From Nitrococcus mobilis (GTDB lineage Bacteria; Pseudomonadota; Gammaproteobacteria; Nitrococcales; Nitrococcaceae), in NCBI GenBank assembly GCA_024102725.1, contig JAGFJL010000004.1:1-62295 (forward strand): a stretch of 62,295 nt of DNA. The letters run 5' to 3'. Shown here piece after piece: positions 36,653 through 45,636 of the stretch. Under the pieces are notes generated by a model. The model was not told the origin of the DNA. It worked only from the letters and a program-made list of their open reading frames with translations, and made no database searches. The translations under genes and the position numbers were made by a program. Position 1 is the stretch's first letter. Each line of letters begins with the position of its first letter.

Positions 36653-36973
36653 ATGGTCATCATCGAGACCCCGACGTTCACCCGGATCATCCAGGAGGTG
36701 ATGAGCGACGACGAGTACCGCGCCTTGCAGGAAGCGCTGGTGCAGCGCCCTGACCTCGGGGCGCTCATCAAGGGCGGCGGTGGCTTGCGCAAGGTGCGCT
36801 GGCGGCTGCAAGGGCAAGGCAAACGCGGCGGCGTCCGGGTGATCTACTACTGGGTGATGGCTGATGAGCAGATCCGAATGCTCTACGCCTACCGCAAGGC
36901 CAAGCAGGAGGATCTCACGGCCGAGCAGTTGGCAGTACTGAGAGAGATCGTAGCGAGGTGGTCCGATGGATAA
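36653..36973 (+). CDS. RelE/HigB-like toxin
   Basis: A 106-residue toxin with the RelE core: LRKVRWRLQGQGKRGGVRVI, YYWVMADEQIRMLYAYRKAK and the C-terminal helix EQLAVLREIVARW. No Shine-Dalgarno sequence precedes the ATG, and the -10 box ends only eight bases upstream. It overlaps the antitoxin by eight bases. It probably cuts translated mRNA. The order toxin then antitoxin is as in HigBA and NadS-type pairs. Confidence 0.88.
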   Translation: MVIIETPTFTRIIQEVMSDDEYRALQEALVQRPDLGALIKGGGGLRKVRWRLQGQGKRGGVRVIYYWVMADEQIRMLYAYRKAKQEDLTAEQLAVLREIVARWSDG

Positions 36974-37256
36974 GGCGATGTTCAATGAGCTGCTGAACAG
37001 TGTCCGCGAGATGGACGAGATCGCAAAGGGCAAGCGCGAGCCGGCGCGGCAGACCGCCTTCGCCGAGCCCGAGGTGCGAGCGATCCGCGAGAAGATCGGG
37101 CTCTCGCAACATCGCTTTGCGCTGCTGATTGGTGTAAGCAAGCGTACGCTGGAAAACTGGGAACAGGGCCGGCGTCACCCGACCGGCCCGGCGCGGGCGC
37201 TGCTAAAGATCCTGGACAAGGATACGGGCCACGCGCTGCAAGCGTTACACGAATAG
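36966..37256 (+). CDS. XRE-family antitoxin (HigA/NadS-like)
   Basis: A 96-residue protein with a helix-turn-helix: VRAIREKIGLSQHRFALLIG followed by VSKRTLENWEQGRRHP. It starts inside the toxin gene, so production is coupled. It should neutralise the toxin and bind the palindrome at 36626-36640. It closely resembles the orphan antitoxin at 35336-35644, which suggests two related modules came together in the island. Confidence 0.88.
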   Translation: MDKAMFNELLNSVREMDEIAKGKREPARQTAFAEPEVRAIREKIGLSQHRFALLIGVSKRTLENWEQGRRHPTGPARALLKILDKDTGHALQALHE

Positions 37257-37577
37257 ACGACTCCGAGACGCCCGTCACGGGATATGCAGGGTCTTCGCCC
37301 GTTGATCGCGGCTCAGCCCCGGCAAGCCCCGCGCCGTGTCGGCCCCTAATGCCCCTGACCTCGATAACTGGTGGTGCTCTGAAGTCGGTGCCGCACCGGC
37401 TGCCGTCCGTGCGGCAAACCCATATCAAACCCGCGCCATCAAGGCGGTCGCCGTCGTGGCCCGGGGCGCCCCCCCCCCAACCCCCCGCACAGGGGCTTTA
37501 AGGCGGACACGTAACATAACGCCCGCGGTTATGCCCAATTCGCCGGCGGTCTACACTACCGGAGTGGCCCGATCGTC
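37257..37577. other. Intergenic region before the TOTE gene
   Basis: No gene is seen. It contains a run of nine cytosines near 37470 and a small inverted repeat, CATAAC...GTTATG, at 37515-37533. The repeat may act as an operator for the downstream gene. The C-run is a likely place for sequencing error. Confidence 0.4.
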
Positions 37578-40139
37578 ATGCCAGCAGCCGTACTACCATC
37601 GCACGATGATGCTGCAGATTATCCTGTGCCAATGAACGACGATGCAAACAAGTTGGTGGCAATTCGAGCGGAAATCGCACGTGAAGAGCGGCACCTTGCC
37701 AATCTCGATGCAGAGCGGACGCGAATTCGGGCCCGTCTCGAAGGCCTGAAGGCCAGGCTTGATGAGGTGAGCAGTACCGGCCGGTGTGCCTGTGCAAGCG
37801 TTGCTGGCGTACCGACGGAAGCAGCACCAATCACTCCACGGGCAAAACTGAAGCTCTTCTGCTCCCTGTTCCGCGGGCGTGCAGATCTGTTCCCGGTGAA
37901 GTTCTTCAGCAAAAAGACCGGAAAGGCCGGATACGCTCCCGAATGCGCTAACAAATTCGTCCCGGGAATCTGCAGGCTACCGCGGATCAAATGCGCCGAG
38001 TGCCGCAACCAGGCATTCCTTCCCGTCGATGATCGCGCCGTCCTCGGCCACCTCCAGGGTCGGCACATCATGGGTATCTACCCGCTGCTGAAGGACGAGA
38101 CCTGCTGGTTCCTGGCCGTCGACTTCGACAAGGCCTCGTGGCGTGAGGATGTCAGTGCGTTCAGGCAAACGTGCGACGAGGTCGGTGTGCCGTGCGCGTT
38201 GGAGCGCTCGCAGTCCGGCAATGGCGCTCACGTCTGGTTCTTCTTCCAAAGCCCTGTCTCGGCCGCAGCCGCCCGCCAGATGGGCTGTCATCTTATGACG
38301 GAAACCATGGCGCACCGACACCAATTGAGCATGGAGTCCTATGATCGGCTTTTCCCGAGCCAGGATAGGCTGCCCCGCCGCGGTTTCGGCAACCTGATCG
38401 CCCTTCCTCTTCAATATCAGGCACGCGAGCGGGGTAATACCGTCTTCCTCGACGAGAACCTGGAGCCCTACCGGGACCAGTGGAGCTACCTGGCTTCCGT
38501 GTCGCCGCTCTGCGTGTCGAGCGTCGAGTCCATTGCGGCAGAGGCAACGCGACGGCGTCAGGTGGTCGGCATACGGTGGTCGGGGTCGGGAGATGGCGAC
38601 GACGACGCACAGGCGCCTTGGCAGCGCCCACCCTCCGGTAGGCGCGAGCCGGCCAAGATACCGGGGCCGTTGCCCGCCCGTCTCCGTGCCGTCCTCGCGC
38701 AGAAAGTGTTCATTGAGACAGCGGATCTCTCGTCGCCCTTGATCAACCGAATCAAACGGCTTGCGGCGTTCCAGAACCCGGAGTTCTACAGCAGGCAGCG
38801 GATGCGCCTGTCGACCGCGCTTACTCCCAGGGTGATTGCGCGAGCCGAGGAGGATGGGCAGCACCTCGCCCTTCCCCGGGGCTGCCTGGCGCACCTGCAA
38901 GCGCTACTGGAACAGCATGGCGTGGAACTCGACCTGCGCGACGAGCGACACATTGGCAAGGCGGTCGAGTTCGTGTTCAAAGGGGACCTGACGGCGCTCC
39001 AGAAGCGGACAGCCGACGCCCTGCTTTTGGAGGATATGGGTATCCTGGTGGCACCACCCGGTTTTGGGAAGACCGTGCTGGGCGCCTACGTCGTCGCGAA
39101 GCGGCGCTGCAGCACACTGGTGCTGGTCCACCGCCAGCCCTTGATGGACCAATGGGTTGCGCAGCTTTCTCTGTTTCTCGGGATCAACGAGAAGGATGTC
39201 GGCCGACTTGGCGGCGGCAGAAAGCGGCCAAACGGCCGCTTGGATGTGGCGACGTTCCAGAGCCTGGTGCGCAAGGAGCGGGTCGCGGATGTGGTCGCCG
39301 AGTACGGCCAGGTGATTGTCGATGAGTGTCATCATGTACCGGCCGTCTCGTTCGAGCGCGTCCTCTCTGAAGTCAAGGCGCGCTACGTGACCGGGCTGAC
39401 GGCGACGCCCCGCCGGCGCGACGGGCACCACCCGATACTGGAAATGCAGCTCGGTCCGCCGCGATCTACCGTGAGCTCACGAGTTCAGGCGGCGAACCGG
39501 CCGTTCAGGCATCGACTGGTGATCCGGGAGACTGCGTTCCGGCTCCCTGACGGTTGGCGGGACGTTGGTATTCAAGAGATCTACCGCGCGCTGGCCGCCG
39601 ACGAGGCCCGCAATGAGCTCATTCTGAACGATGTGATTACCGCCATAGAGGCAGGCCGACGCCCGCTGGTGTTGACCGAGCGCAAGGACCAACTGGCGTT
39701 CCTGGCCGAGCGTTTGTCGGGGTTCGTGCGCCGTCTGGTCGTTTGCCAGGGTGGGATGGGGGCAGAGAAACGCAAAGAGGTGAACCGGCAGCTCAGCGCG
39801 ATTCCCGATGACCAGGAGCGACTCGTGCTGGCTACCGGCCGCTACGTCGGCGAGGGCTTGGATGACCCACGACTGGACACGCTCTTCCTCACCATGCCCG
39901 TGGCCTGGAAAGGGACTGTCACCCAATACGCAGGTCGCCTGCATCGACTGCGCGGGGACAAGCGCGAGGCGCGGATCTATGACTACGTGGACCGGGACGT
40001 ACCTGTTCTGGCTCGCATGTTCGGCAAGCGCCTTCGGGCTTACCGGGCGATGGGCTATGTGCTGGTAGATCTCCCGAGGGACGCAGACACCGCAAAGAAC
40101 GAACAGCCAATGCTAGAGGGGCTGGAGAGTGCCCAGTAG
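37578..40139 (+). CDS. TOTE-type primase-helicase (AEP primase fused to SF2 helicase)
   Basis: An 853-residue fusion. Residues about 20-65 are a coiled coil. An archaeo-eukaryotic primase domain follows at about 95-310, with the metal motif WFLAVDFDKAS, the GxH-type motif RSQSGNGAHVWFFF and RRGFGNLIALPLQ. A superfamily 2 helicase occupies about 450-830, with Walker A LVAPPGFGKT, VDECHHVPA, GLTATPRR and QYAGRLHRLRG. This is the layout of proteins called the TOTE conflict-system primase. It may copy or unwind DNA during element replication or defence. Either ATG 37578 (GGAG upstream) or ATG 37632 could be the start. It lies between toxin-antitoxin modules. Confidence 0.88.
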   Translation: MPAAVLPSHDDAADYPVPMNDDANKLVAIRAEIAREERHLANLDAERTRIRARLEGLKARLDEVSSTGRCACASVAGVPTEAAPITPRAKLKLFCSLFRGRADLFPVKFFSKKTGKAGYAPECANKFVPGICRLPRIKCAECRNQAFLPVDDRAVLGHLQGRHIMGIYPLLKDETCWFLAVDFDKASWREDVSAFRQTCDEVGVPCALERSQSGNGAHVWFFFQSPVSAAAARQMGCHLMTETMAHRHQLSMESYDRLFPSQDRLPRRGFGNLIALPLQYQARERGNTVFLDENLEPYRDQWSYLASVSPLCVSSVESIAAEATRRRQVVGIRWSGSGDGDDDAQAPWQRPPSGRREPAKIPGPLPARLRAVLAQKVFIETADLSSPLINRIKRLAAFQNPEFYSRQRMRLSTALTPRVIARAEEDGQHLALPRGCLAHLQALLEQHGVELDLRDERHIGKAVEFVFKGDLTALQKRTADALLLEDMGILVAPPGFGKTVLGAYVVAKRRCSTLVLVHRQPLMDQWVAQLSLFLGINEKDVGRLGGGRKRPNGRLDVATFQSLVRKERVADVVAEYGQVIVDECHHVPAVSFERVLSEVKARYVTGLTATPRRRDGHHPILEMQLGPPRSTVSSRVQAANRPFRHRLVIRETAFRLPDGWRDVGIQEIYRALAADEARNELILNDVITAIEAGRRPLVLTERKDQLAFLAERLSGFVRRLVVCQGGMGAEKRKEVNRQLSAIPDDQERLVLATGRYVGEGLDDPRLDTLFLTMPVAWKGTVTQYAGRLHRLRGDKREARIYDYVDRDVPVLARMFGKRLRAYRAMGYVLVDLPRDADTAKNEQPMLEGLESAQ

Positions 40140-40489
40140 AGTCACGGGCCAGATCCTTACCGCTTGATTGACCGTCTCCTCGCTTGCTCGTCGCAGCGGG
40201 CAAGCTGTTCGGTGAACACCCGTACGGCTGCGACGCCGAGCGGCGCGGCTTCAATAGCGGTTAGGCAAGCGGGCCAGCCCGCGGCGGAACAATGCGCGGT
40301 CAGGCGCTTGCCCGGATAGTGAGAAGGGAAACTGACATTGTTTTAAGAAGCAACTCGTCTGTTGCCGGGTGCCCCTGGCGACCGAAGAAGGACCGTTTGA
40401 TTGGACGAAGAATGGATTTATATTGCTGCGGTTGTGCGCTTATGCGTATAAACGCATATATTTGATTTCGAGTACCTCGGAGAACGCTG
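40140..40489. other. Intergenic region with an antitoxin operator
   Basis: No gene is recognised in these 350 bases. The last 50 hold a palindrome treated separately. Confidence 0.4.
40441..40458. promoter_or_regulatory. Palindrome upstream of the ribbon-helix-helix antitoxin
   Basis: TATGCGT-ATAA-ACGCATA is a perfect seven-base inverted repeat whose centre resembles a -10 box (TATAAA). It lies 32 bases before the antitoxin ATG and is probably its autoregulatory operator. Confidence 0.55.
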
Positions 40490-40717
40490 ATGAGCAGCGT
40501 GCGATGGTCCATCGTGGTGAGCGATGACGTGGACAAGGCATTGCGGGCCTACCTGGGTCGGCGTGGCACCAAGAAGGGCGATCTCTCACAGTTCGTGGAG
40601 GAAGCGGTGCAGGCGCGCCTGTTCGAATTGACCGTGCAGGATGTAAAGCAGCGCAACGGGGAATACTCGCAGGACGAGATCCTGGATGCGATCGATAAAG
40701 ACTTGGTCAGCGAATAG
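40490..40717 (+). CDS. Ribbon-helix-helix antitoxin of a PIN module
   Basis: A 75-residue protein whose N terminus (VRWSIVVSDDVDKALRAYLG) forms the strand and helix of a ribbon-helix-helix fold, followed by DLSQFVEEAVQARLFEL. The acidic tail would contact the toxin. GGAGAA lies upstream of the ATG. The PIN gene follows after five bases but is frameshifted. Confidence 0.82.
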   Translation: MSSVRWSIVVSDDVDKALRAYLGRRGTKKGDLSQFVEEAVQARLFELTVQDVKQRNGEYSQDEILDAIDKDLVSE

Positions 40718-40722
40718 CGGCT

Positions 40723-41134
40723 TTGCGTGCTTTCCTGGACGCCGGAATTCTGTTCGCTGCGTTGATCACGTCCGAAACGCCGCCCGATCGGACATGGCCC
40801 AAGAAGGCCTTCGGACTGGTCACATCCGAGTGGCAAGTCGACGAACTCCGCCGAGTCTCTCGCTACCCGCGACTGCGCAAGTACCTCATGCCCTCTGAGG
40901 TTGGGGTCTGGTGGACTGCGCCACCAGGCCACCGTGCTGCAGGAGTTGCCGAGCGTGGAATTGTCCCCTGACCCTGACGATAATCCAATTCTCGCCACAG
41001 CGATTGTCGGGGGCGTCGACTATCTGGTCACGGGTGACAGACGCGACCTGCTGTGCCTCGGCAAAGTCGAATCCGTGCAGATCATAAGCGCCCGTCGTTT
41101 CGCCGATCTGCTCGGAGTGTCGTCTGCGAACTAA
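40723..41134 (+). pseudogene. PIN-domain toxin with one frameshift
   Basis: From TTG 40723 the frame reads RAFLDAGILFAALITSETPP and WQVDELRRVSRYPRL. It shifts near 40905 and continues with RHQATVLQELPSVELSPDPD, DNPILATAIVGGVDYLVTGD and a C-terminal ISARRFADLLG. All four acidic PIN positions are present when the two parts are joined. One extra base explains the break. If real, the neighbouring antitoxin is an orphan. Confidence 0.8.
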
Positions 41135-41572
41135 TACCTCGACCGACCGGCTTGCCGGCCGCCGCTCTCGCTTCATGGTACCCTACGAGAGGCAGTAAAT
41201 CGCGCCGGCATCGACGCCATTTCCACTTATTGAGCGAGATCCGCAGTGCGAACATGGGCGCTCTATCGGGTGCGCTGGAGATCGCAGGCGCCGCGGGGGC
41301 GACTTAACTGAAGCTGCCAAAAAGGTACGATTAGCGCCGCCCGGCGTTCGTAAGTCTTGAAATAGACCGCATTCTTTACACAATCAGTAGCTTGGGTGAG
41401 ATAGCCCCACAACATGGGGTGAGGTGGTGTAGTAGGGAAATCGTGGTTGATGTGTCTCATAGCATCGAACCGTAGCCAACAAAAACAAGGCCTTACCAAC
41501 GGTTACGGTTCCGTTTAATGAGACAGGTAAATATCTGTACCCCATTGAATCGCAACTCTTTTCCGGCGGTCA
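41135..41572. other. Right edge of the island without a clear gene
   Basis: A minus-strand frame contains MRHINHDFPTTPPHPMLWGY followed by LTQATDCVKNAVYFKTYERR. It reads like coding sequence, but I cannot name a family. The region directly precedes the tRNA-Arg remnant. Confidence 0.35.
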
Positions 41573-41627
41573 GCGCCCCTGACTACGGATCAGGAGGTTG
41601 GGGGTTCGAATCCTCCCGGGCGCGCCA
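41573..41627 (+). pseudogene. 3' part of tRNA-Arg(ACG), probable island attachment site
   Basis: The anticodon arm (CCTGA, loop CTACGGA, TCAGG), variable loop, T arm and acceptor 3' strand with CCA of a tRNA-Arg(ACG) are intact to 41627. The D arm is missing. GCGCCC, the expected 5' acceptor strand, sits directly against the anticodon stem, as if the D arm were cut out. A remnant like this is left by elements that integrate into a tRNA 3' half. The intact copy should be at the other island end, which is not in this window. Confidence 0.8.
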
Positions 41628-42405
41628 AATAGAAGGGCTGCTGCGATGCAGCCCTCTTTAATCCGTACTCAAGCCGCCCCGCCGCTGCCGTATCGACCAT
41701 CCATTTGAGTGCACCCGCGTGTGGTTTGATCAACTGTGCCGGCAGTTGTTCCGGCTCGTATCGGCCCTCGAGCACGGATTTGAGCGCAATTGCCTTGTCG
41801 GTTCCGCTCACAAGGAAAATCACGCACGCGGCGTTGTTGAATACCGGTGCGGTCAGCGTGATGCGCTCGGTTCCGAGCTTGCCGATCCAGTTGGCCACCG
41901 CAAGCCGTTGCGGCTCGCGCAGCGCGCATGTGCCGGGAAAGAGCGATGCGGTGTGCCCATCCGGCCCAAGTCCCAATAAGACCAGATCAAAGCGCGGGAG
42001 CGCATTCGGCTGCAGGTGGAAAAACTCAACTAGGGTTTGCTCATAGGCGGTCGCCGCCTGTGGCGGCGCAAGCTCGCTTTTTATGCGATGGAGATTGGCG
42101 GCCGGTACCGGTACTCGGGAGAATAAAGCGGTCTGTGCCATTCGGAAGTTGCTGTTCGGATGATCCGGCGGCACCGCTCGCTCATCGCCCCAGAAAAAAT
42201 GGGTGTGCTGCCAGGGAAATTTTTGCTGCAGTTCGGCATCGTCGGCAAGCAGCGAGTACAGCGTCTTCGGTGTGCGGCCACCGGCGAGTGCGGCGGCAAA
42301 CATCCCTTTCTCTTGCACCGCGACCGTTGCACGGCTGGCAAATTCATGGGCTGCTGCGCGCGCTAGAGCCTGGGGAGTTTCGAGGACGCGGATGTCGGGA
42401 TTCAT
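41590..42405 (-). CDS. pgl: 6-phosphogluconolactonase, C terminus extended
   Basis: A 271-residue lactonase of the oxidative pentose phosphate and Entner-Doudoroff routes. It has AALAGGRTPKTLYSLL, the FFWGDERAVPPDHPNSN motif and LLGLGPDGHTASLFPG. The normal end should be near residue 245 (WMVDTAAAGRL). The frame then runs through the terminator hairpin at 41631-41659 and into the antisense strand of the tRNA-Arg remnant (ARPGGFEPPTS). The last 26 residues are therefore probably non-native. It is the last gene of a gnd-glk-pgl group. Confidence 0.93.
   Translation of the reverse strand: MNPDIRVLETPQALARAAAHEFASRATVAVQEKGMFAAALAGGRTPKTLYSLLADDAELQQKFPWQHTHFFWGDERAVPPDHPNSNFRMAQTALFSRVPVPAANLHRIKSELAPPQAATAYEQTLVEFFHLQPNALPRFDLVLLGLGPDGHTASLFPGTCALREPQRLAVANWIGKLGTERITLTAPVFNNAACVIFLVSGTDKAIALKSVLEGRYEPEQLPAQLIKPHAGALKWMVDTAAAGRLEYGLKRAASQQPFYLARPGGFEPPTS
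41631..41659. terminator. Bidirectional terminator between the tRNA remnant and pgl
   Basis: GGGCTGC (41635-41641) and GCAGCCC (41648-41654) form a stem flanked by AGAA and TCTTT. On the plus strand it would end the tRNA transcript, and on the minus strand it would end the pgl transcript. Confidence 0.7.
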
Positions 42406-42470
42406 GGAGACTGTTCACCACTGAGGAGAAGCGAAGCAAATCCGAATCGCCAATTGGGGTTTGTGCATTC

Positions 42471-43466
42471 TCATATCAATCCCGCCTTCAGCGCCGCACA
42501 GCGTGCAGCGCCCAGCAGTGCGCTCTGATCGTTCATGATCACCCGTACGGGGATCTCCTGTAACAAATCTTTCATGCGGCCCTTGCCGGTGAATGCGGCC
42601 ATGAACCCTGGCCCCTTTAGCTTTTCGATGATGCGGGGTGCGATTCCGCCGCCTAGATAAACCCCGGCACTTGCCATGAGCTTGAGTGCGAGATTGCCGG
42701 CCGCGGCGCCGTAGATTGCGACAAAGAGGTCGAGCGCCTGCACGCAGAGTGCGTTCTCGCCCTTTAGTGCGGCCTGAGAAATTACGGCTGCCGGGTCTTC
42801 GTCGCGCATCGCCTCGGCAAGTTGTTGCGATTCATTGCCGCGTCCGGTATCGCGGAGAAAGCGGTAGATGGTGTGCAGGCCCGGTCCTGAGAGCACGCGC
42901 TCGTAGCTCACGTGGCGATACCGCTGCAGCAGGTAGTGCAGCAGGCCGATTTCCAGCTCGTCGCGCGGGGCGAAATCCACATGCCCACCCTCGCTGGCAA
43001 ATGCACGGTGGCATTGGCCGTCCCAGTAGAGTCCAGCCTCGCCGAGCCCGGTGCCGGCGGCGATAACCGCCGCGTTGCCGGTAGCATCCGGCTTGCCTTG
43101 GTTGAGCACGGTTAAGTCGATGGGGGCTAAAGTCATAGCGCCCCAGGCATTGGCCGCGAGGTCATTGATCAGCTCGACGTCCTTTGATTGCAGGCCGAGC
43201 TCTCGTGCCAGCCTCGCGCTGTCGATGAGCCAGGGCAGGTTGGTCGTTTTTGCCTGCCCATCACGCACCGGGCCAGCTACGCCAAAAGCGGCATGCCGGA
43301 TGCCCGCGCACCCGTAATCCTTCTCGAACTGCCGCACCACTTGCGCCAAGCTCTCGTAATCGCGGCTGCGATAGGATTCTTTCGCCACTATTGCAAGCCG
43401 TCCGTCCTGCAGTTCGAAAAAGGCCAACCGTGTCGAGGTGCCACCGATATCGCCTGCCAGTATCAT
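42471..43466 (-). CDS. glk: Glucokinase
   Basis: A 331-residue Glk of the ROK-independent bacterial type. It phosphorylates glucose with ATP in the cytoplasm. It has the phosphate loop ILAGDIGGTSTRLAFF, INDLAANAWG with the catalytic aspartate, AAGTGLGEAGL and the sugar-binding ASEGGHVDFAP. Length is normal. It lies 65 bases from pgl and 68 bases from gnd in the same direction, so the three are probably one transcript feeding glucose into 6-phosphogluconate. A zwf gene is not seen in the window. Confidence 0.95.
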   Translation of the reverse strand: MILAGDIGGTSTRLAFFELQDGRLAIVAKESYRSRDYESLAQVVRQFEKDYGCAGIRHAAFGVAGPVRDGQAKTTNLPWLIDSARLARELGLQSKDVELINDLAANAWGAMTLAPIDLTVLNQGKPDATGNAAVIAAGTGLGEAGLYWDGQCHRAFASEGGHVDFAPRDELEIGLLHYLLQRYRHVSYERVLSGPGLHTIYRFLRDTGRGNESQQLAEAMRDEDPAAVISQAALKGENALCVQALDLFVAIYGAAAGNLALKLMASAGVYLGGGIAPRIIEKLKGPGFMAAFTGKGRMKDLLQEIPVRVIMNDQSALLGAARCAALKAGLI

Positions 43467-43534
43467 GGGTCGCTGCCTCTCCGGCTATTGTCCAGTACCT
43501 CGGCGTCGCTTCGTGATGCGCTTTGTCCCGCCTC

Positions 43535-44551
43535 CTATTCACCACGTTCCACATGCCCGCCGAATTGGTGGCGCATTGCGGAGAGTACCTTGGTTGCGAA
43601 CTCGTCATTGCCGCGCGAGGCAAAGCGCTGATGGAGCGCGGCGCAGAGCACTGGTGTCGGCACGCCCTCCTCGATTGCTGCCAGCGCCGTCCAGCGTCCT
43701 TCGCCGGAATCCGCCACATGGCCGGTGTAGCCGGCCAGATCGGGCTGATCGAGTAGCGCGCTCGCGGTGAGGTCGAGCAGCCATGAGCCGATCACGCTGC
43801 CGCGGCGCCAGACTTCCGTTACGTCGGCGAGCGCGAAATCGTAGCGGTAGCGCTCCGGGTGCGCGAGCGGCGTGGTCTCGGCGCTCGCCGCCGCCTCCTT
43901 TTTTCCCACGTTGGCTTGGTGCAGGATATTCAATCCCTCGGCGTAAGCGGCCATGACGCCATACTCGATGCCGTTGTGCACCATCTTGACGAAATGTCCG
44001 GCGCCCGAGGGGCCGCAGTAGAGATAGCCTTCTTCGGCAGTGCCGTATGCTTGTTCGCGGCCCGGCGTGCGCGGCGCGGCATCGCGGCCCGGGGCTAGCG
44101 TTTTGAAGATCGGGTCGAGCAACTGGGCCGCCTGTTCGGGGCCGCCGATCATCAGGCAGTAGCCGCGCTCGAGGCCCCAGACACCGCCGCTTGTGCCGAC
44201 GTCGAGATAACGGATTCCTTTCGCCTCGAGCTCCTCGGCGCGGCGTAGGGCATCCACGTAATACGAGTTGCCGCCGTCGATGACGATATCGTCGGCGCTT
44301 AGGTGGAGCGCAAGCTCATGCAGCGCGCCATCGACTGCCCCGGCCGGCACCATCAACCACACGGCCCGCGGCGGGTCGAGGCGCTTGACGAGTTCTTCGA
44401 GCGATTCGGCCGCCAGCACGCCTTCCTGCTCTAGTGCGCGCAGCGCCGCAGCGTTGGAATCGAACACGACGCACTGATGCTCGCCGCTGCGCATGAGCCG
44501 GCGCACCATATTCGATCCCATCCGGCCGAGGCCGATCATTCCCAACTGCAT
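43535..44551 (-). CDS. gnd: 6-phosphogluconate dehydrogenase, decarboxylating (short type)
   Basis: A 338-residue enzyme of the short GndA class that oxidises and decarboxylates 6-phosphogluconate to ribulose 5-phosphate. The cofactor loop is [15 protein letters not shown], the substrate motif [20 protein letters not shown], and the catalytic helix [19 protein letters not shown]. The ATG at 44551 has GGGGAAGGGA upstream; a longer frame from 44602 is less likely. It supplies pentose phosphates that the phosphoketolase at 12 kb could use. Confidence 0.94.
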   Translation of the reverse strand: MQLGMIGLGRMGSNMVRRLMRSGEHQCVVFDSNAAALRALEQEGVLAAESLEELVKRLDPPRAVWLMVPAGAVDGALHELALHLSADDIVIDGGNSYYVDALRRAEELEAKGIRYLDVGTSGGVWGLERGYCLMIGGPEQAAQLLDPIFKTLAPGRDAAPRTPGREQAYGTAEEGYLYCGPSGAGHFVKMVHNGIEYGVMAAYAEGLNILHQANVGKKEAAASAETTPLAHPERYRYDFALADVTEVWRRGSVIGSWLLDLTASALLDQPDLAGYTGHVADSGEGRWTALAAIEEGVPTPVLCAALHQRFASRGNDEFATKVLSAMRHQFGGHVERGE

Positions 44552-44869
44552 GTCCCTTCCCCGCTTGCCTGTACTCGATCGAGTCTTGCCTCGAATCCAC
44601 ACTATTTCAAATTAGATATGAAAAGAACGGCTATAAAACAGTATGCAGCTGTGCTGGACCGTGGTGGCAAACACTTTCGGTGTTGGCCGGCGGTAGCTGC
44701 AAAGATCCATGTGACGGGGCGAGCACTGATGAGTTCGGCGCGTGGCGATCGAGCGCAACGCTATACCCATGTGCTCTGATGGCAGGGGAGCGGCGCCGTG
44801 GTTGTTCCCTTGTTCGATGGGTCCGTGGTTCATACCGCTACCGCTGGGGCTTTGGTTGCGTTCGTGCCC
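44552..44869. other. Intergenic stretch upstream of gnd
   Basis: I see no gene or RNA here. It should contain the promoter of the gnd-glk-pgl group. Confidence 0.4.
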
Positions 44870-45223
44870 TCAGTGCAGCGTTGGCCGGTCCTCTTGTGCC
44901 GGCGATGCGGCAACGATGCCCAGGTCGACACGGGCCATTTTGCTGATCACGGTCCAGATCGCATCATAGATTGCATATGGGCTCGTGAGTAGCGTTTGAG
45001 CGTCGATGATATCCGCGGCGCTCCACTCTTGGAGACGTCTGGCGTAAGTGCAGGCGATCGCAAGCCGTGCCCGCTCGTAGGCGGCCCCCCAGCGTTGCTC
45101 TTCTGCAACGAGAATAGCGCGTTCGAGCTGTGCGGTTATTTGGGGTAAATGCGATTCCGCCAGCTGTAAGTGTCTTGCCAGAATTTCTTGGGCCCAACGG
45201 ATCTGCCTTGCGGTGCCTTGCAT
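44870..45223 (-). CDS. Hypothetical helical protein
   Basis: A 117-residue, mostly helical soluble protein starting MQGTARQIRWAQEILARHLQ. GGAGAG lies six bases before the ATG at 45223, which favours this start. Codon use looks like real coding sequence. I recognise no family; it has no membrane segment or metal motif. Confidence 0.55.
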   Translation of the reverse strand: MQGTARQIRWAQEILARHLQLAESHLPQITAQLERAILVAEEQRWGAAYERARLAIACTYARRLQEWSAADIIDAQTLLTSPYAIYDAIWTVISKMARVDLGIVAASPAQEDRPTLH

Positions 45224-45636
45224 CGGTGCTCTCCTTGGATACACCTCTATCTGCCTTTACCTATACGCTAGGAAGGGCCGTTGTGAAAGGCATAATTCGC
45301 CTTTAGGGCACGATCACAGACGCAGGCTGTCCGGGCCCCGCCGATCGGGCCAACGCAACGGCGGCGAGTGTGCCGCAGGCGCTTCCAGGCGTTTTGTTGT
45401 GGCAAGAGAGATAACTCAGCGGCCGTTTACCGTAATGCCCCTCCGGGTGCGGATTTTTGCAGTAAGGGGCGGCTGATCGCCTTCGGTAGGGCTTGCTTGG
45501 CTTCGGAGAGCATGCTATCTGAGACTTGAGGGGGTGATTGTTGTCTTAATAGTAAGATTAAAGAGGGGCATGCCCTGGTTGGTGCACCAACGGCGGCCTG
45601 GCGAGGCAACGACCGCAAGCGGTAGGGTGGGCTGAT
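45224..45636. other. Intergenic region
   Basis: No gene, tRNA or clear terminator is recognised in these 413 bases between two divergent hypothetical genes. Confidence 0.4.

Noticed and set aside
37515..37533. Integron attC site
   Set aside because: The CATAAC/GTTATG repeat does not satisfy the attC core consensus, and no second pair of boxes or cassette structure was found.
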